Below, piece by piece: positions 1 to 9,710 of a DNA stretch of 64,000 nucleotides. The stretch spans positions 3,394,555 to 3,458,554 of the forward strand of contig NW_025336248.1 in NCBI RefSeq assembly GCF_004798865.1, read 5' to 3'. Within the stretch, counting starts at the first letter, position 1. Each line of letters opens with the position of its first letter. The notes under the pieces are model-generated. The model had not been told where the DNA came from, searched no databases, and was given only the letters and a program-made list of their open reading frames with translations. The translations under genes and the position numbers were made by a program. This DNA is from Varanus komodoensis. Lineage: Eukaryota; Chordata; Lepidosauria; Squamata; Varanidae.

Positions 1-319
1 CCAGATGTGGTATTTCATGCTGCCTGTTTTCACTGTGCTGAAAAACAAAAAAAGCTTCAGGGCTAGAAAGCCTTTTCCAAGGTCCTTTTCTGTGGGAGGA
101 GGGAGTTCCTTAATATGTTTCTCTGTGTATATACTGAGCACGGGAAAGCAGACTGTGGTGTTCCTTGAAGCCACAACTGCCTTCCCAACCCAGTCGCAGG
201 AACATCCAGCCTGTCCTTAGAGCTCCACCACAGCTTGGCAGCTAAATGGTGTTGTACCCCCTTTGTAGGCTACATTAAAAACTGCTCGAATTCATCATCC
301 ATGCTCCACCTGGCAGGTA

Positions 320-420
320 TGGTGAGAAACATGTGGCCCCCCAGATTTTGGCAGACTGCATCCCCCATCAGTCCTAGCTCTCATGTTATTGTGGTCCCAC
401 AACATCTGGAAGGAGACCTA
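320..420. repeat. Degenerate palindromic MITE-like repeat
   Basis: The left arm reads like 'ctccagatgttttggactgcatctcccatcag' in diverged form and the right arm ends with 'acaacatctggaaggagacc', its reverse complement. It belongs to the palindromic family seen at 14438, 27340, 31116 and 47690. Confidence 0.45.
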
Positions 421-1178
421 CAGAAAAGGAAAATTTGGAGGACTTATATAAAATATTCTTCCTGTCCCATGTACCTTAGAATCCTTCCATGCACAATCAC
501 ATACCCATACTTTCCTAGCTGCTCATTTTTATTTATTTATTTTACAAGTTTTATGTACTGTTCCTTACCTGGGGTGAGCAATAAAAAGGTAAAACAGTAA
601 AAGATCAAATATATTAAAAACAGGGTATCAGTAGCAGCATTGCTTCCTGAAATAAAGATGTCCCTCAAACAATACATGATTGAAGTCTGCCTGACTTCCA
701 GAGGCAGGGAATTCCTTAGAAATGGAGCAGCTTCATGGGAGCCTCTCCAACTCACCACTGATCCGCGTGGAACCATCAGGAGCATTCTCTCTGTGGGCCT
801 CAGTGACCAGGCAGGTTGATAGAAGAGAAGCTGCCTTGTCTGGTGTCCTGGTCCCAGGCTGGCCAGGTACTAGTAACTAGTGAGCACCAGCCCTCCTGGT
901 CCCAAGTTGTTCCACTAGCAATGAAGAGCCATCAGTCCTCCCAGAGCCATCCCTGTTTCTTAAGGAAGCAAGGCTATTCTCTCATTAAGCTCTATGAAAA
1001 ATATGGGAGACAGGCATGCCCCTTCGCATTGCCATATCCATCTGATGCATAAAAAGCCAGGGTACTTTCTGCGGAGGAGCAGAGCAAGCACTGGCACTTG
1101 TGTCTCTCTGTCCTGCAGGTGATCTCTGGTGCTTGTTCAGTGCCTCTCTGTGTTGCTTTCTGTCCTGCCTCCCCCCAG

Positions 1179-1994
1179 GCCTCGTTCAAGCGCCACTCGG
1201 ACTTCAAGAGCCACGCCCTCGTGCACACGGAAGAGCGGCCCCATCGCTGCGAGCTCTGTGGCAAGCGGTTCAAGCGGGCATCCAACCTGGCCGAGCACCG
1301 CCGCATCCACTCGGGGGAGCGGCCGCACCGCTGCGCTGCCTGCACCAAGCGCTTCAAGACCCCCTACGAGCTGCAGCGGCACATGCTGACGCACTGCGCT
1401 GAGAGGCCCTTTGCCTGCGCCGCCTGCGGGAAGGGCTTTGCGGCGGCAGGAGCCCTCCTGCTGCACCAGCGGCAGCACTGCGACGACAAGCCCCACGTCT
1501 GCGGCGTCTGCGGCAAGCGCTTCGCCTACGGACACAGCCTGCGCGTCCACGAGCGGGTGCACACAGGGGACCGGCCGTTCTCCTGTGCCCTTTGTGGCAA
1601 GGCCTTCAAGCAGTCAAACGCCTTGGCCTCGCACGAGCGAGTGCACACGGGGGAGCGTCCCTTTGCATGCCCCACGTGCGGCAAGGCCTTCAAGCAGTCG
1701 TCATACCTGGCTATCCATGCACGCTCGCATACCGGTGAGCGGCCCTATGCCTGCGGAGCCTGCAGCAAGGCCTTTGCACGGCCCTCCCTGCTCCTGCAGC
1801 ACCAGCGCGTCCACAGCAGTGACCGGCCCCACCGGTGCCGACACTGCGGCAAGCTCTTCAAGGACTTGGCCTACCTGGCGGTGCATGAGAAGGTGCATAC
1901 AGGCGACACTCCTTACAAGTGCCCCATATGTCAGAAGGGCTTTGCACATCCTTCAAACCTACTGCAGCACCAGAGAATCCACCGGGATGGATAG
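1179..1994 (+). CDS. C2H2 zinc-finger protein, terminal exon (nine fingers plus a half finger)
   Basis: This is the 3' terminal coding exon of a multi-finger C2H2 zinc-finger gene; earlier exons lie left of the window. A polypyrimidine tract and AG end at 1178, and the frame then runs open to a TAG at 1992-1994. The exon opens inside a finger (residues ASFKRHSDFKSHALVH carry only the two histidines), so the cysteines of that finger must come from the previous exon. Nine complete C-x2-C/H-x3-H fingers follow, joined by TGEKP-like linkers such as HTGERPF and HTGDRPF, and the protein ends RIHRDG. There is no KRAB, SCAN or BTB domain in this part. The third and fourth base contexts are GC-rich compared with the flanks, as expected for a conserved finger exon. 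By family it should bind DNA in the nucleus and regulate transcription. I cannot name the orthologue: ZNF219, which neighbours human ARHGEF40, does not resemble it. Some upstream sequence could be in-frame exon if the acceptor is skipped, because the frame is open back to 1098. Confidence 0.85.
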   Translation, partial: ASFKRHSDFKSHALVHTEERPHRCELCGKRFKRASNLAEHRRIHSGERPHRCAACTKRFKTPYELQRHMLTHCAERPFACAACGKGFAAAGALLLHQRQHCDDKPHVCGVCGKRFAYGHSLRVHERVHTGDRPFSCALCGKAFKQSNALASHERVHTGERPFACPTCGKAFKQSSYLAIHARSHTGERPYACGACSKAFARPSLLLQHQRVHSSDRPHRCRHCGKLFKDLAYLAVHEKVHTGDTPYKCPICQKGFAHPSNLLQHQRIHRDG

Positions 1995-4465
1995 GAAAAG
2001 GGACCTGCCTTCTGATTTGTATTATGTACTTAGACTAAGAAACGTAACTGCACCAGTCACAGATGTGCTCCCATCTCTGTTGGCACAAGTGTGTGCAATG
2101 TAATGGATAGAGAGTTCCATTTGCACCCCCTTGCACGTTCTCCAACTGATGCACCACCTTTGCTGGGTATGCATTTGTGCAAATCACAGTCCTGAATTCA
2201 TCCCTCTTCCCTGCACTAATCTGTGCCCTGTAAGGAGATGTTGGAACATGGGAGTCTGAGTGTTTCACAAATCCTGTTCAAAACAGAATTCAGCACCCTA
2301 AAAATATTTGTTATTCCTGTTTTAATTTCTTGAGTTTCTAGTCCTCAGGACTACAGAAATAAGTCAGAAACATGCCTGGTTGAATTCTCCAGATGAGAGC
2401 ATTGTATTAAGCAGGGATTCTATTGGCCAGAGAACAAGCCTCTGCAATGCCCTGTGTAACTAGTGGTTTTTTTCCCCTTACTAGCAGTAATAGAATTTAT
2501 GTAAAAGGAGCAAAAGCTTTGACTTAATTTACATAACGTACTCCATTTTTATTTTTTTAAAGCACAGACCTGCTTTACATCACATCATATATTTTGCAGG
2601 TGCTTACAGAAATCCAGAAAAAGCAGTTTACCATGATTTTTATAAAAATGTTGGGGAAGAAAACTTCCTGCACTGTCATGCACATGTGCACATACACAGT
2701 TGCAGAAAAACAGGTACTAATGCCTATTACCTATTATTTTTAGAGAGAATATCACCTGTTTACACAAGGGCACCTTTTAGTATTGCCATTGATTAAGAAA
2801 AGGTGTTAGCAGTATTACAGAAAATAACCTTGGCAAATTGCCATCTGTGTATGCTGGGATCTCAGAAGCTAAATTAAAAAGATTTTTTTTAGATTTTGTG
2901 ATCTTTGTTTTAAGTACACATTGGTCTTAGGATGTAAAATGTGTCAGCTCTCATATTCATCAGATGGAAGCCATGCATTCATTGTTTGCACCCCCAAAAG
3001 CATTCAAATGGTGATATTTCTACTTAGTGATAATATGTATTTTGAATTTAAATAAGCACCTTTTAGGAGTTCAAAGCAATTCACATACCAGCTGGCTCAA
3101 CTGGCAATCCATGATTTGCAGTTGCTGGAACAAGCAACAGCAAGTCCCAGACATTTGTACTTCTTTCTCCCTTTCCTTCGTGTGCAAGGGAATGGAAGGT
3201 GATGAGATCTTTCTGCTTTCATTTACGGCACACCATAGTCAAGCACCCTGCCAGTGCCAGCTCGGTGTTTTTGTGGGTCCTTGGGCAAAACTGCTCTTCT
3301 CCTTGCCATTATCACCAACTATTATTGCATTTTCTCTCACTCTTTCTCATCATTGCTAACCTGTGCTTGTTGCTGGACAGGCAGAGAGCAAGCAAATGGG
3401 CATCTACCAGGTCTGCCCGCCACTACTAACCGGCTGGGCCTGAGCAAGAGGTGGTGAGCAAGCACTTTGCAATGAAGACGCTGTTCTTAAGTCAGTCTTG
3501 CAGGTTTGGGCCTTTGGAAGGTGTCCAGACATGTCTCCTTCAGACATCAAACCTGGCTAGCCTGTGGACAGTCCATGGCTTGCCCAAATAACAGCCACTT
3601 TTGGATGACATAGCAAACTGTAAATGGGAACTAATCCCACGTGAAAGGGAAGGGAAGAGGGGTAGTACAAGGCCAAAGCTTGTTCAATGAGATACGGCAC
3701 ACATGGGGCCCAGGCCAAAGGTTATGAGCATTCAAAAGACTACCTAGTGAGCTCATGGCAGAAGCTGGATTTTGACTGGGTGCTTCCCAGCTCATATTCT
3801 TACCCATTAGATAATACTTGCTGTACATGTCATGGAAAGCATTCATGTGAGAGGTTTCTCAGGGCATCTCCTTGATGCTACAGAAACTGCCACCGTGCCT
3901 GGACTCTAGTATTTTGGCCTAGTTAGCAAACTGGGATTACATTAAGCTGAGCATGATCTACCACAATGCTTTCATTAGGTTCATCCTTGATTTTTGTGGC
4001 TGTTGCACTTAATTTGGGATTGATCCTGGTTTACATCATTTATCAGATCATGTAGATTCAGCACCTCAAAAACATTAATAAAATCTAACCTTCAAGATTA
4101 ACAGAGCCCCCTAAAAGGAAGGGGGAAATGCCCTTGCAAAGTATATGTCCTGACTTTTATTTTTTTAACGTAATGTCAGAAAAGTGGGAGTTTGAAACTC
4201 AGGCCTCAGGACATCAGCAAGTCTGGAGTGTTCTTTCTGACAAAGTTTATGTGCTTGAGTGTGGGAGACCGGCAATGCCTTTTCTTTTGCGGGAATAGGG
4301 TTGACCAACATCCAAAGGCTTGTTCTTGGATTCATTCAAAATTACATGGTAAAAAGAACTAAGTACTTTTCTTGCCATAAGACCTTAACAATGTTTGTCT
4401 ATGTGGTCTAGCAACTCTTGTGGAAGGACAGCGGTTTGAGTCTTTGGCTTGTTTAGCAAATGCTT
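1995..4465. other. 3' UTR of the zinc-finger gene, then intergenic sequence without recognised genes
   Basis: The sequence after the zinc-finger stop is AT-rich and has no reading frame with exon-like composition. An ATTAAA at 2873-2878 is a possible polyadenylation signal for the zinc-finger transcript, but nothing else confirms it. No repeat that I recognise clearly lies here. Confidence 0.4.
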
Positions 4466-4562
4466 AGGCCAGTCTTCTCCAATCTGGTGCCCTCCAGATG
4501 TACTGGATTACAACTTGCGCCATCCCTGGCCAGCCTGGCCTTGGCAGTAGTCTATCGCAGCC
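4466..4562. repeat. Palindromic-family repeat, one arm
   Basis: The stretch holds 'ccagtcttctccaatctggt' followed by 'gccctccagatgtactgg', the standard left arm of the palindromic family found repeatedly in this window. The right arm is degraded. Confidence 0.5.
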
Positions 4563-4944
4563 ATAGCCTGAGGCACAGAAGGCTAAAAAGATGTCAACAA
4601 CCTTTGCGATTCAGCAGTGCTGCACACACAGGATTTTTCCCCTAGGGGGCATGGGTGAGTAAGCTTCTGAAGTAGAACTGACTTTACAGACAAAGCATTG
4701 CCAAATACGAAGTTCACCACCAACAAAGTGATAATGGCCTGGAGAATCCTAGGATAAAAGAGGGTGCTTGGGTAAAGAAGCAGAGAAAACTGTGTGTATG
4801 TGTGGCTGATTGTGGGAGAAGCAGAAGTAATAGCACCCTGATAAGGTATATGTGGAGATCATGGTAAAATTTACCTCTGAATTTATGGAAGAGGCACAGT
4901 CTGTTTATTAAATGCATTTTGTCCTGCTCTTCAGAAGAGAAACA

Positions 4945-5345
4945 TGGAAACAGAAACAGAGCGAGTCAGAAGAGTCCTCCTGGGCCATCTAGTCTGACCC
5001 CCGGCTCCAGCCCGCTCCACTCCTGACATGCCTATCCACCTTAGGGTGAACATAAGTAAGTCACTTCCTATCCATGGCTTAGACACATGACGAATGGGAA
5101 ACACTGGCAGGGTACTTGCAAACTGGGGAATTAGTACTTTGTGGATATTAAGTTGAGCTAAATTATAGTTGCCATCATCCAATCTTATTAAATCACGCTT
5201 CTCAGGTTTACTCCCTATTTCTTTCTCTAAGGAACATCATTCCTTCCCTTTGCTGGCCCTGAGACAAACTTAGCACATTCTTAACAGTCTGAGGGATGTT
5301 GTCACTCTAAAGAAGCTCTTCCCACAGCTTGGGAGTTACAGAAAC
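4945..5345 (-). mobile_element. Probable CR1-like LINE 3' fragment, antisense
   Basis: The opening reads 'gtcagaagagtcctcctggg' then 'ccatctagtctgacccc', the layout of a reptilian CR1 3' region read backwards. The later 'gaagctcttcccac' also fits. No coding frame survives. The boundaries are approximate. Confidence 0.35.
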
Positions 5346-5365
5346 ACCCACAACATTATTGCTTA

Positions 5366-5452
5366 AACAGCCTTCCGTAACCTGATAACCTCCAGTGGTG
5401 TTGGACTTCAGCTCCAGTTAGCATGGCCAATGGATAAGGAAGGCTGCAACAG
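5366..5452. repeat. Palindromic-family repeat fragment
   Basis: It carries 'gttggacttcagctccagtt', 'agcatggccaatggataagg' and 'aaggctg', which are the centre and arms of the palindromic family. Confidence 0.45.
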
Positions 5453-5622
5453 AGGGTGGGTCCCAGAAAGGGCATCATCCTGTCCCCATGATTTGGATCA
5501 CATGTGTCTGCTCTTAAGGAATTACGTTATTTTTCCAACTTGTACAATGCCCTGAACTCAAAAACAGTCAAATGGGCATCTATTTGTTACGCATGTCAAA
5601 ACAGGGATACCATTATTTATAC

Positions 5623-5628
<6 letters not shown>

Positions 5629-5667
<39 letters not shown>

Positions 5668-5767
5668 NNNNNNNNNNNNNNNNNNNNNNNNNNNNNNNNN
5701 NNNNNNNNNNNNNNNNNNNNNNNNNNNNNNNNNNNNNNNNNNNNNNNNNNNNNNNNNNNNNNNNNNN

Positions 5768-5832
<65 letters not shown>
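5629..5832. repeat. (GA)n microsatellite with a 100-N assembly gap
   Basis: An uninterrupted AG/GA dinucleotide repeat flanks a run of exactly 100 Ns at 5668-5767, so the true length of the array is unknown. The long RE/SL reading frames across it are artefacts of the repeat. Confidence 0.95.
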
Positions 5833-5835
<3 letters not shown>

Positions 5836-7035
5836 AGGAACTAACTGGCCTGAGTTGATTAAAATGCTGCAATTCTCACAAGGCATGAAAATACCACGAG
5901 GCCTCTGGGACTTTCTCCTCTTAGTACACACACTGCCCAGATTCACATGATCCTTGGACAATTTGCCTATTGATCCTTGCAGCGCAGGGATTGCCATGTT
6001 GTCCAAGCCAAGTGGCACGGCTTCCAAATCACCCCAGAACCTTATGACAAGCCATGGTTTCGATGACACAGCAGCTGGTGTGCTGCAAGGGTGACAGGGC
6101 AAATCACACTGGCAAGGAAAAGAGGCCAGCAGGCTTTCTTTTCCCTGGTGATCGTGCAAGCCGTTGTCACAGAATGACTTCCACTTCCTGTGGAAAGCTG
6201 GGGGCATCCCTCGATCTAGACTGTATGTCCCCAGTCATACCAGAAGCCAATTTACCTGTAATAGGTAGAAGCAACACATGTGTCAAGCAGTTGTCTTTAG
6301 CTCATTGGACTTTACAAAAAAATTAAGGGCATATAATGAAGTAACATAAAAATACAGCAAAATAATGCTAATGAAACATTTAACAAAGATTAAGTGACAA
6401 AATAGAATTAAATAGAGGATTACAGAAGTTTTATAAAAATAGAGTTCAGTTATTCCAAATACTAAGCATCAAGTATAATGGAATCCATTCCTAATTGTGT
6501 AATAAACAGTCCAATTTTATATAATACACAATATTTTTCCCCAGGGAGGCTGTGTCACTGACATCTCAAACCAGATTTTTCTCCATTGATATTCTGCTTC
6601 ATACACAGCAGGCAAGCATCTTGCCCTTTTATGAGTTCTTTGGAAAAAACATTACATCCTCAAGGGAAACCTCTTTATAACATGTAACAGCTTAATCTTG
6701 TTTGTCTCTTTTATGCACTTGGTTACTAATTCCCAAAGGGATAGCATTTCACAGCCAAGTTGGAATAAGTACTTTTTAAAACTACATACTTGTTTGCTGG
6801 AGGAGAAGCTATTTTTAAGGCTATGCCTTGCATAACCACAGATCTAGTTTGCGAATTAATTACTTATTTGGATAGTTCAACTTGAGTGAAGTTGGGATCC
6901 ATATGAGAAATCTATTGAGAAAATAAGTAAGTTTTTGACATTGGTGGTTGCTTGCACTGCACGTCCCTGAAAAGTGCCTTGGACATAGCTGCTGGCTTTA
7001 TGGCTGTTTGGATGAGACAGTTCTTAGAGCACCTT
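5833..7035. other. Intergenic, no recognised feature
   Basis: No exon-like frame, RNA gene or clear repeat is visible. The part from about 6300 to 6780 is AT-rich and may be old LINE sequence, but I could not place it in a family. Confidence 0.4.
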
Positions 7036-7125
7036 TCCCCTGCAGTGCCCTCCAGATATGTTGGATGCAGCTCCCATGGTTGATGCTGGTTGTTGGCCTA
7101 CCTGTCTGCAGGGCAGTAGATTGGG
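7036..7125. repeat. Palindromic-family repeat fragment
   Basis: It contains 'gccctccagatatgttggat' and 'gcagctcccatggttgatgc', the left arm and centre of the palindromic family. Confidence 0.45.
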
Positions 7126-7865
7126 GAAGGCTGCCTTGGAGCAGGGCTCAGAGCCTCTTTCCACCCAAGGGCCACAGCTCATTTCAAAGATGCTTTGCCA
7201 GGCTGCATTCCAGCGCTGCATGGGACAAAAGTCAAAGAGGTAGAAGCACAATTCCAGGGTATTTCAGTTCAAAGCTCTTGCTGCCCTTGCATAAGCCTTA
7301 GGAGAGGCATCGCAACCTTTTCATATGGGGCGAAAACTACACAAAAGCCAGGAAAATACCCCAACCAGGGTGGGGACAAGGAATGGAGCCAGCAGAAAGA
7401 GGGTTGGTCATTTGAGGAACCCCAACAGCCCAGATTAGCACTCCAAAAGAGCCAGAGGTTCTACTCCCATCCCGTAGAGTATGGGGATGTGTTTGCAATA
7501 TTTGTGTACTTTACAAACATACACATGCAACTTAAGTAGAAGAAAAGTGAGAGTCCTACAAGGTTAAGTCCAGCACTCCCCAGCAATGCAGCTCCACTTC
7601 CACCCAGCAGCAGTCTTCCTCCGCATTCCTGCATCCAGGGCCAGCTCCAGTGAATTTGCAGAGATCGATGCAATAAAACCCCTTACACGCATCTTTTAAA
7701 TCAAATGAGTGGCTACAGAAGCCTGAGGAGGGGATGTGGGGGGACAATGTTAGCAATAGCAACAGTCCTAGCCATGGAATGTAGGGGCAAAACAATACAA
7801 TAACACAGCCTGCCCACACATGAGGTTCATGACATCTGGTTCATGTTATATCCACCCCCACACAC

Positions 7866-8030
7866 ATCTTAAGAGCATAAGAACATCAGAAGAGCCCTGC
7901 TGGACCACAGCAGTCCAGCAGTCTCTCCACACAGTGGCTAACGAACTGTGTCCCACCCTTGCTCCCCAGCAACAGCTGTTTCAGAACTGCCTCTGGTAAA
8001 GCAGGTAGCACAGAGACAACAAGGCTAGTA
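7866..8030 (-). mobile_element. CR1-like LINE fragment, antisense, left part of an interrupted copy
   Basis: The start 'agagcataagaacatcagaa' plus 'gagccctgctggacc' is the diagnostic end of a very common reptilian CR1-type repeat. The same element resumes at about 8462 after an insertion. Confidence 0.6.
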
Positions 8031-8461
8031 ACCGCGGATATTTATTAATTTAAAACTTTTGTACCCCATCCTATACATAAAAGTGTCAGGACAGTCCGAC
8101 AGCAAAGGCATAGCATAATATCTATGATAAAATCCCACTAAAATAAAAAATACATGTTAAAACAATGGGAAGATAAAAAGGTTTTGGTCTGGTGCCAGAA
8201 AGAATAGTGTCGGCACCAGGCACACCTCTCTGAGGAGCATGTTCCGCAGCCAGGAGCCTCAGCCAACATGTTCCGCATGTTCCACAGCCAGGAGCATGTT
8301 CTGCCACCACAGAGAAAGCCCTTCTCCAGGAAGCCACTCTCCTAGCTCTTTCAAAGAGGGCTCCTTAAGAAGGACCTCTGATCCAGATCTTAAGGGGTGG
8401 GCTGGCACAGGATTGCCTTCTCCTCTGGGCATTACCCCACTCCCCTCTCAAGGCCATTCAG
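8031..8461 (-). mobile_element. Interspersed repeat (LINE-like 3' region, antisense) inserted into the CR1 copy
   Basis: The order is 'tttattaatttaaaactttt', then 'aaaacaatgggaagataaaa', 'ggttttggtctggtgcc', and finally 'ctccttaagaaggacctctg'. This is a familiar reptilian repeat in reverse orientation. Its centre holds a short local duplication around 'catgttccgcagccaggag'. The family name (L2-, L3- or CR1-like) is not certain. Confidence 0.5.
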
Positions 8462-8875
8462 GTTAGTGGCCATCACTGCTTCTTATGGCACTGAAGTCCA
8501 CACTTTAGGCGCTATGCAAAGAAGTACTTCCTTTTATCTGTTCAGAATCCCCCACCAGTTAGCTTGATGCGATGACCCTGGGTTCTAGTTTCACGGGGGA
8601 GAGAGAGTAATGTCTCCCTCTCTACTTTCTCCACAGCATGCATAATTTTAATCGCTTCTGTCTTGTCTCCCCTTACTCACCTTTTAACCAAGCCAAACAA
8701 TCCCAGTTGTGGTAGCCACTCCTCTTAGGGGGTGTCTTCACCCCCTTGACCATGGCATTTGCCCTTTTCGGACCAGAGCTGTGTACAGTATTCTAACAAC
8801 AGATGCACCACAGTTTGGTTTAATAGCAGTATGAGGCTCACACTCTTCTTTCCAGTTTCCTTTCCCATATAAGGC
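8462..8875 (-). mobile_element. CR1-like LINE fragment, antisense, continuation of 7866-8030
   Basis: The successive phrases 'aagaagtacttccttttatc', 'gaccctgggttctagtttca', 'tactttctccacagcatgca' and 'gtctccccttactcacc' match the usual order in reptilian CR1 copies. The segment is colinear with 7866-8030 once the inserted repeat is removed. Confidence 0.6.
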
Positions 8876-9250
8876 CTAACCTAGAGTTTGCCTTTTCCAC
8901 ATGGAATCTGCCTTATTACACGGGACAGGCAGCATTTCAGAGAAAACTGCTTGGGCTTTCAACCTTCTATCTAGCAACCTAAATTTAGCATCCAAGGCCT
9001 CATGACTATATTTCCCCGTGTCATTGGTAGCAATACAGACTGTGAATACTGACTCCATCCCAGGCCTATCTGCAAAGCTGTCTAGACATTGCATGTTATC
9101 TGCAACCTTTGTGCAAGAGAGGCAATTTACCATGTGGTATACACAGACATCACAAACCCAGCTATCTATATGTTGAATAATTGAATTTCCCACTATCACG
9201 GCCCCTTCACCCTGGAGGTACATCCTTGGTGAGGGAAGATAGTCACTCAT
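8876..9250 (-). pseudogene. CR1 LINE ORF1 relic (GDSL-type esterase domain)
   Basis: A 124-codon frame on the minus strand contains VIVGNSIIQHIDSW near its start, then ATNDTG, then LDRRLKAQAVFSEMLPV. In order and spacing these fit the esterase-like (GDSL/SGNH) domain of CR1 ORF1 proteins, usually written GDSxxRxxD, then xxGTNDT, then LPV. Here the first block has N in place of the catalytic D (GNS rather than GDS), and the second has ATND rather than GTND, so it is probably inactive. The frame has no upstream or downstream LINE frame attached. This is inference from motif memory, not a database match. Confidence 0.55.
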
Positions 9251-9484
9251 CTTCCAAGGGATGGATCCTTTTTAAGATAATGTTTTCCTATTACTCAGAA
9301 TTACACATCCCCCTCTCCAATCTGCCCACCCGCAAGCCTCCTATTCTGCACAATAAGAGCTGTTAGCCCTCAAGAAACCGTCAAGTATTGACCCACATAA
9401 AAACAGAGGAAATAGTAATATTAAGTTCCTGCTAGATTCCCCTCCATCATCTGCATCACCACGTTAGCTTCTAACTGTAAATTA

Positions 9485-9697
9485 AAGGTAAAGGTAAAGG
9501 TTTCCCCTTGACATTAAGTCCAGTCATGCCTGACTCTAGGGGGCAGTGCTCATCTCCGTTTCCTAGCCGAGGGAGCCAGCATTTGTCCGCAGACAGTCTC
9601 CCTGGTCATGTGGCCGGCAACACTGATACCTTCCCACCGAAGTGGTACCTTTTTATCTACTTGCATTTGCATGCTTTCAAACTGCAAGGTTGGCAGT
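9485..9697 (-). mobile_element. Sauria SINE, 5'-truncated, with perfect 13-bp target-site duplication
   Basis: On the plus strand it begins with three copies of 'aaaggt', the reverse complement of the (ACCTTT)n tail typical of Sauria SINEs. It continues with 'ccagtcatgcctgactctag', 'ccgagggagccagcatttgt' and 'gtcatgtggccggcaacact', and stops at 'aggttggcag'. The tRNA-like head is missing. The sequence 'taactgtaaatta' occurs at 9472-9484 and again at 9698-9710, which marks a clean retroposition event. Sauria SINEs are known from lepidosaurs, so this also identifies the clade. Confidence 0.85.
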
Positions 9698-9710
9698 TAA
9701 CTGTAAATTA

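Noticed and set aside
5504-6207. Frames on both strands encoding RE or SL repeats across the N gap
   Set aside because: Pure artefacts of the (GA)n microsatellite and the assembly gap.
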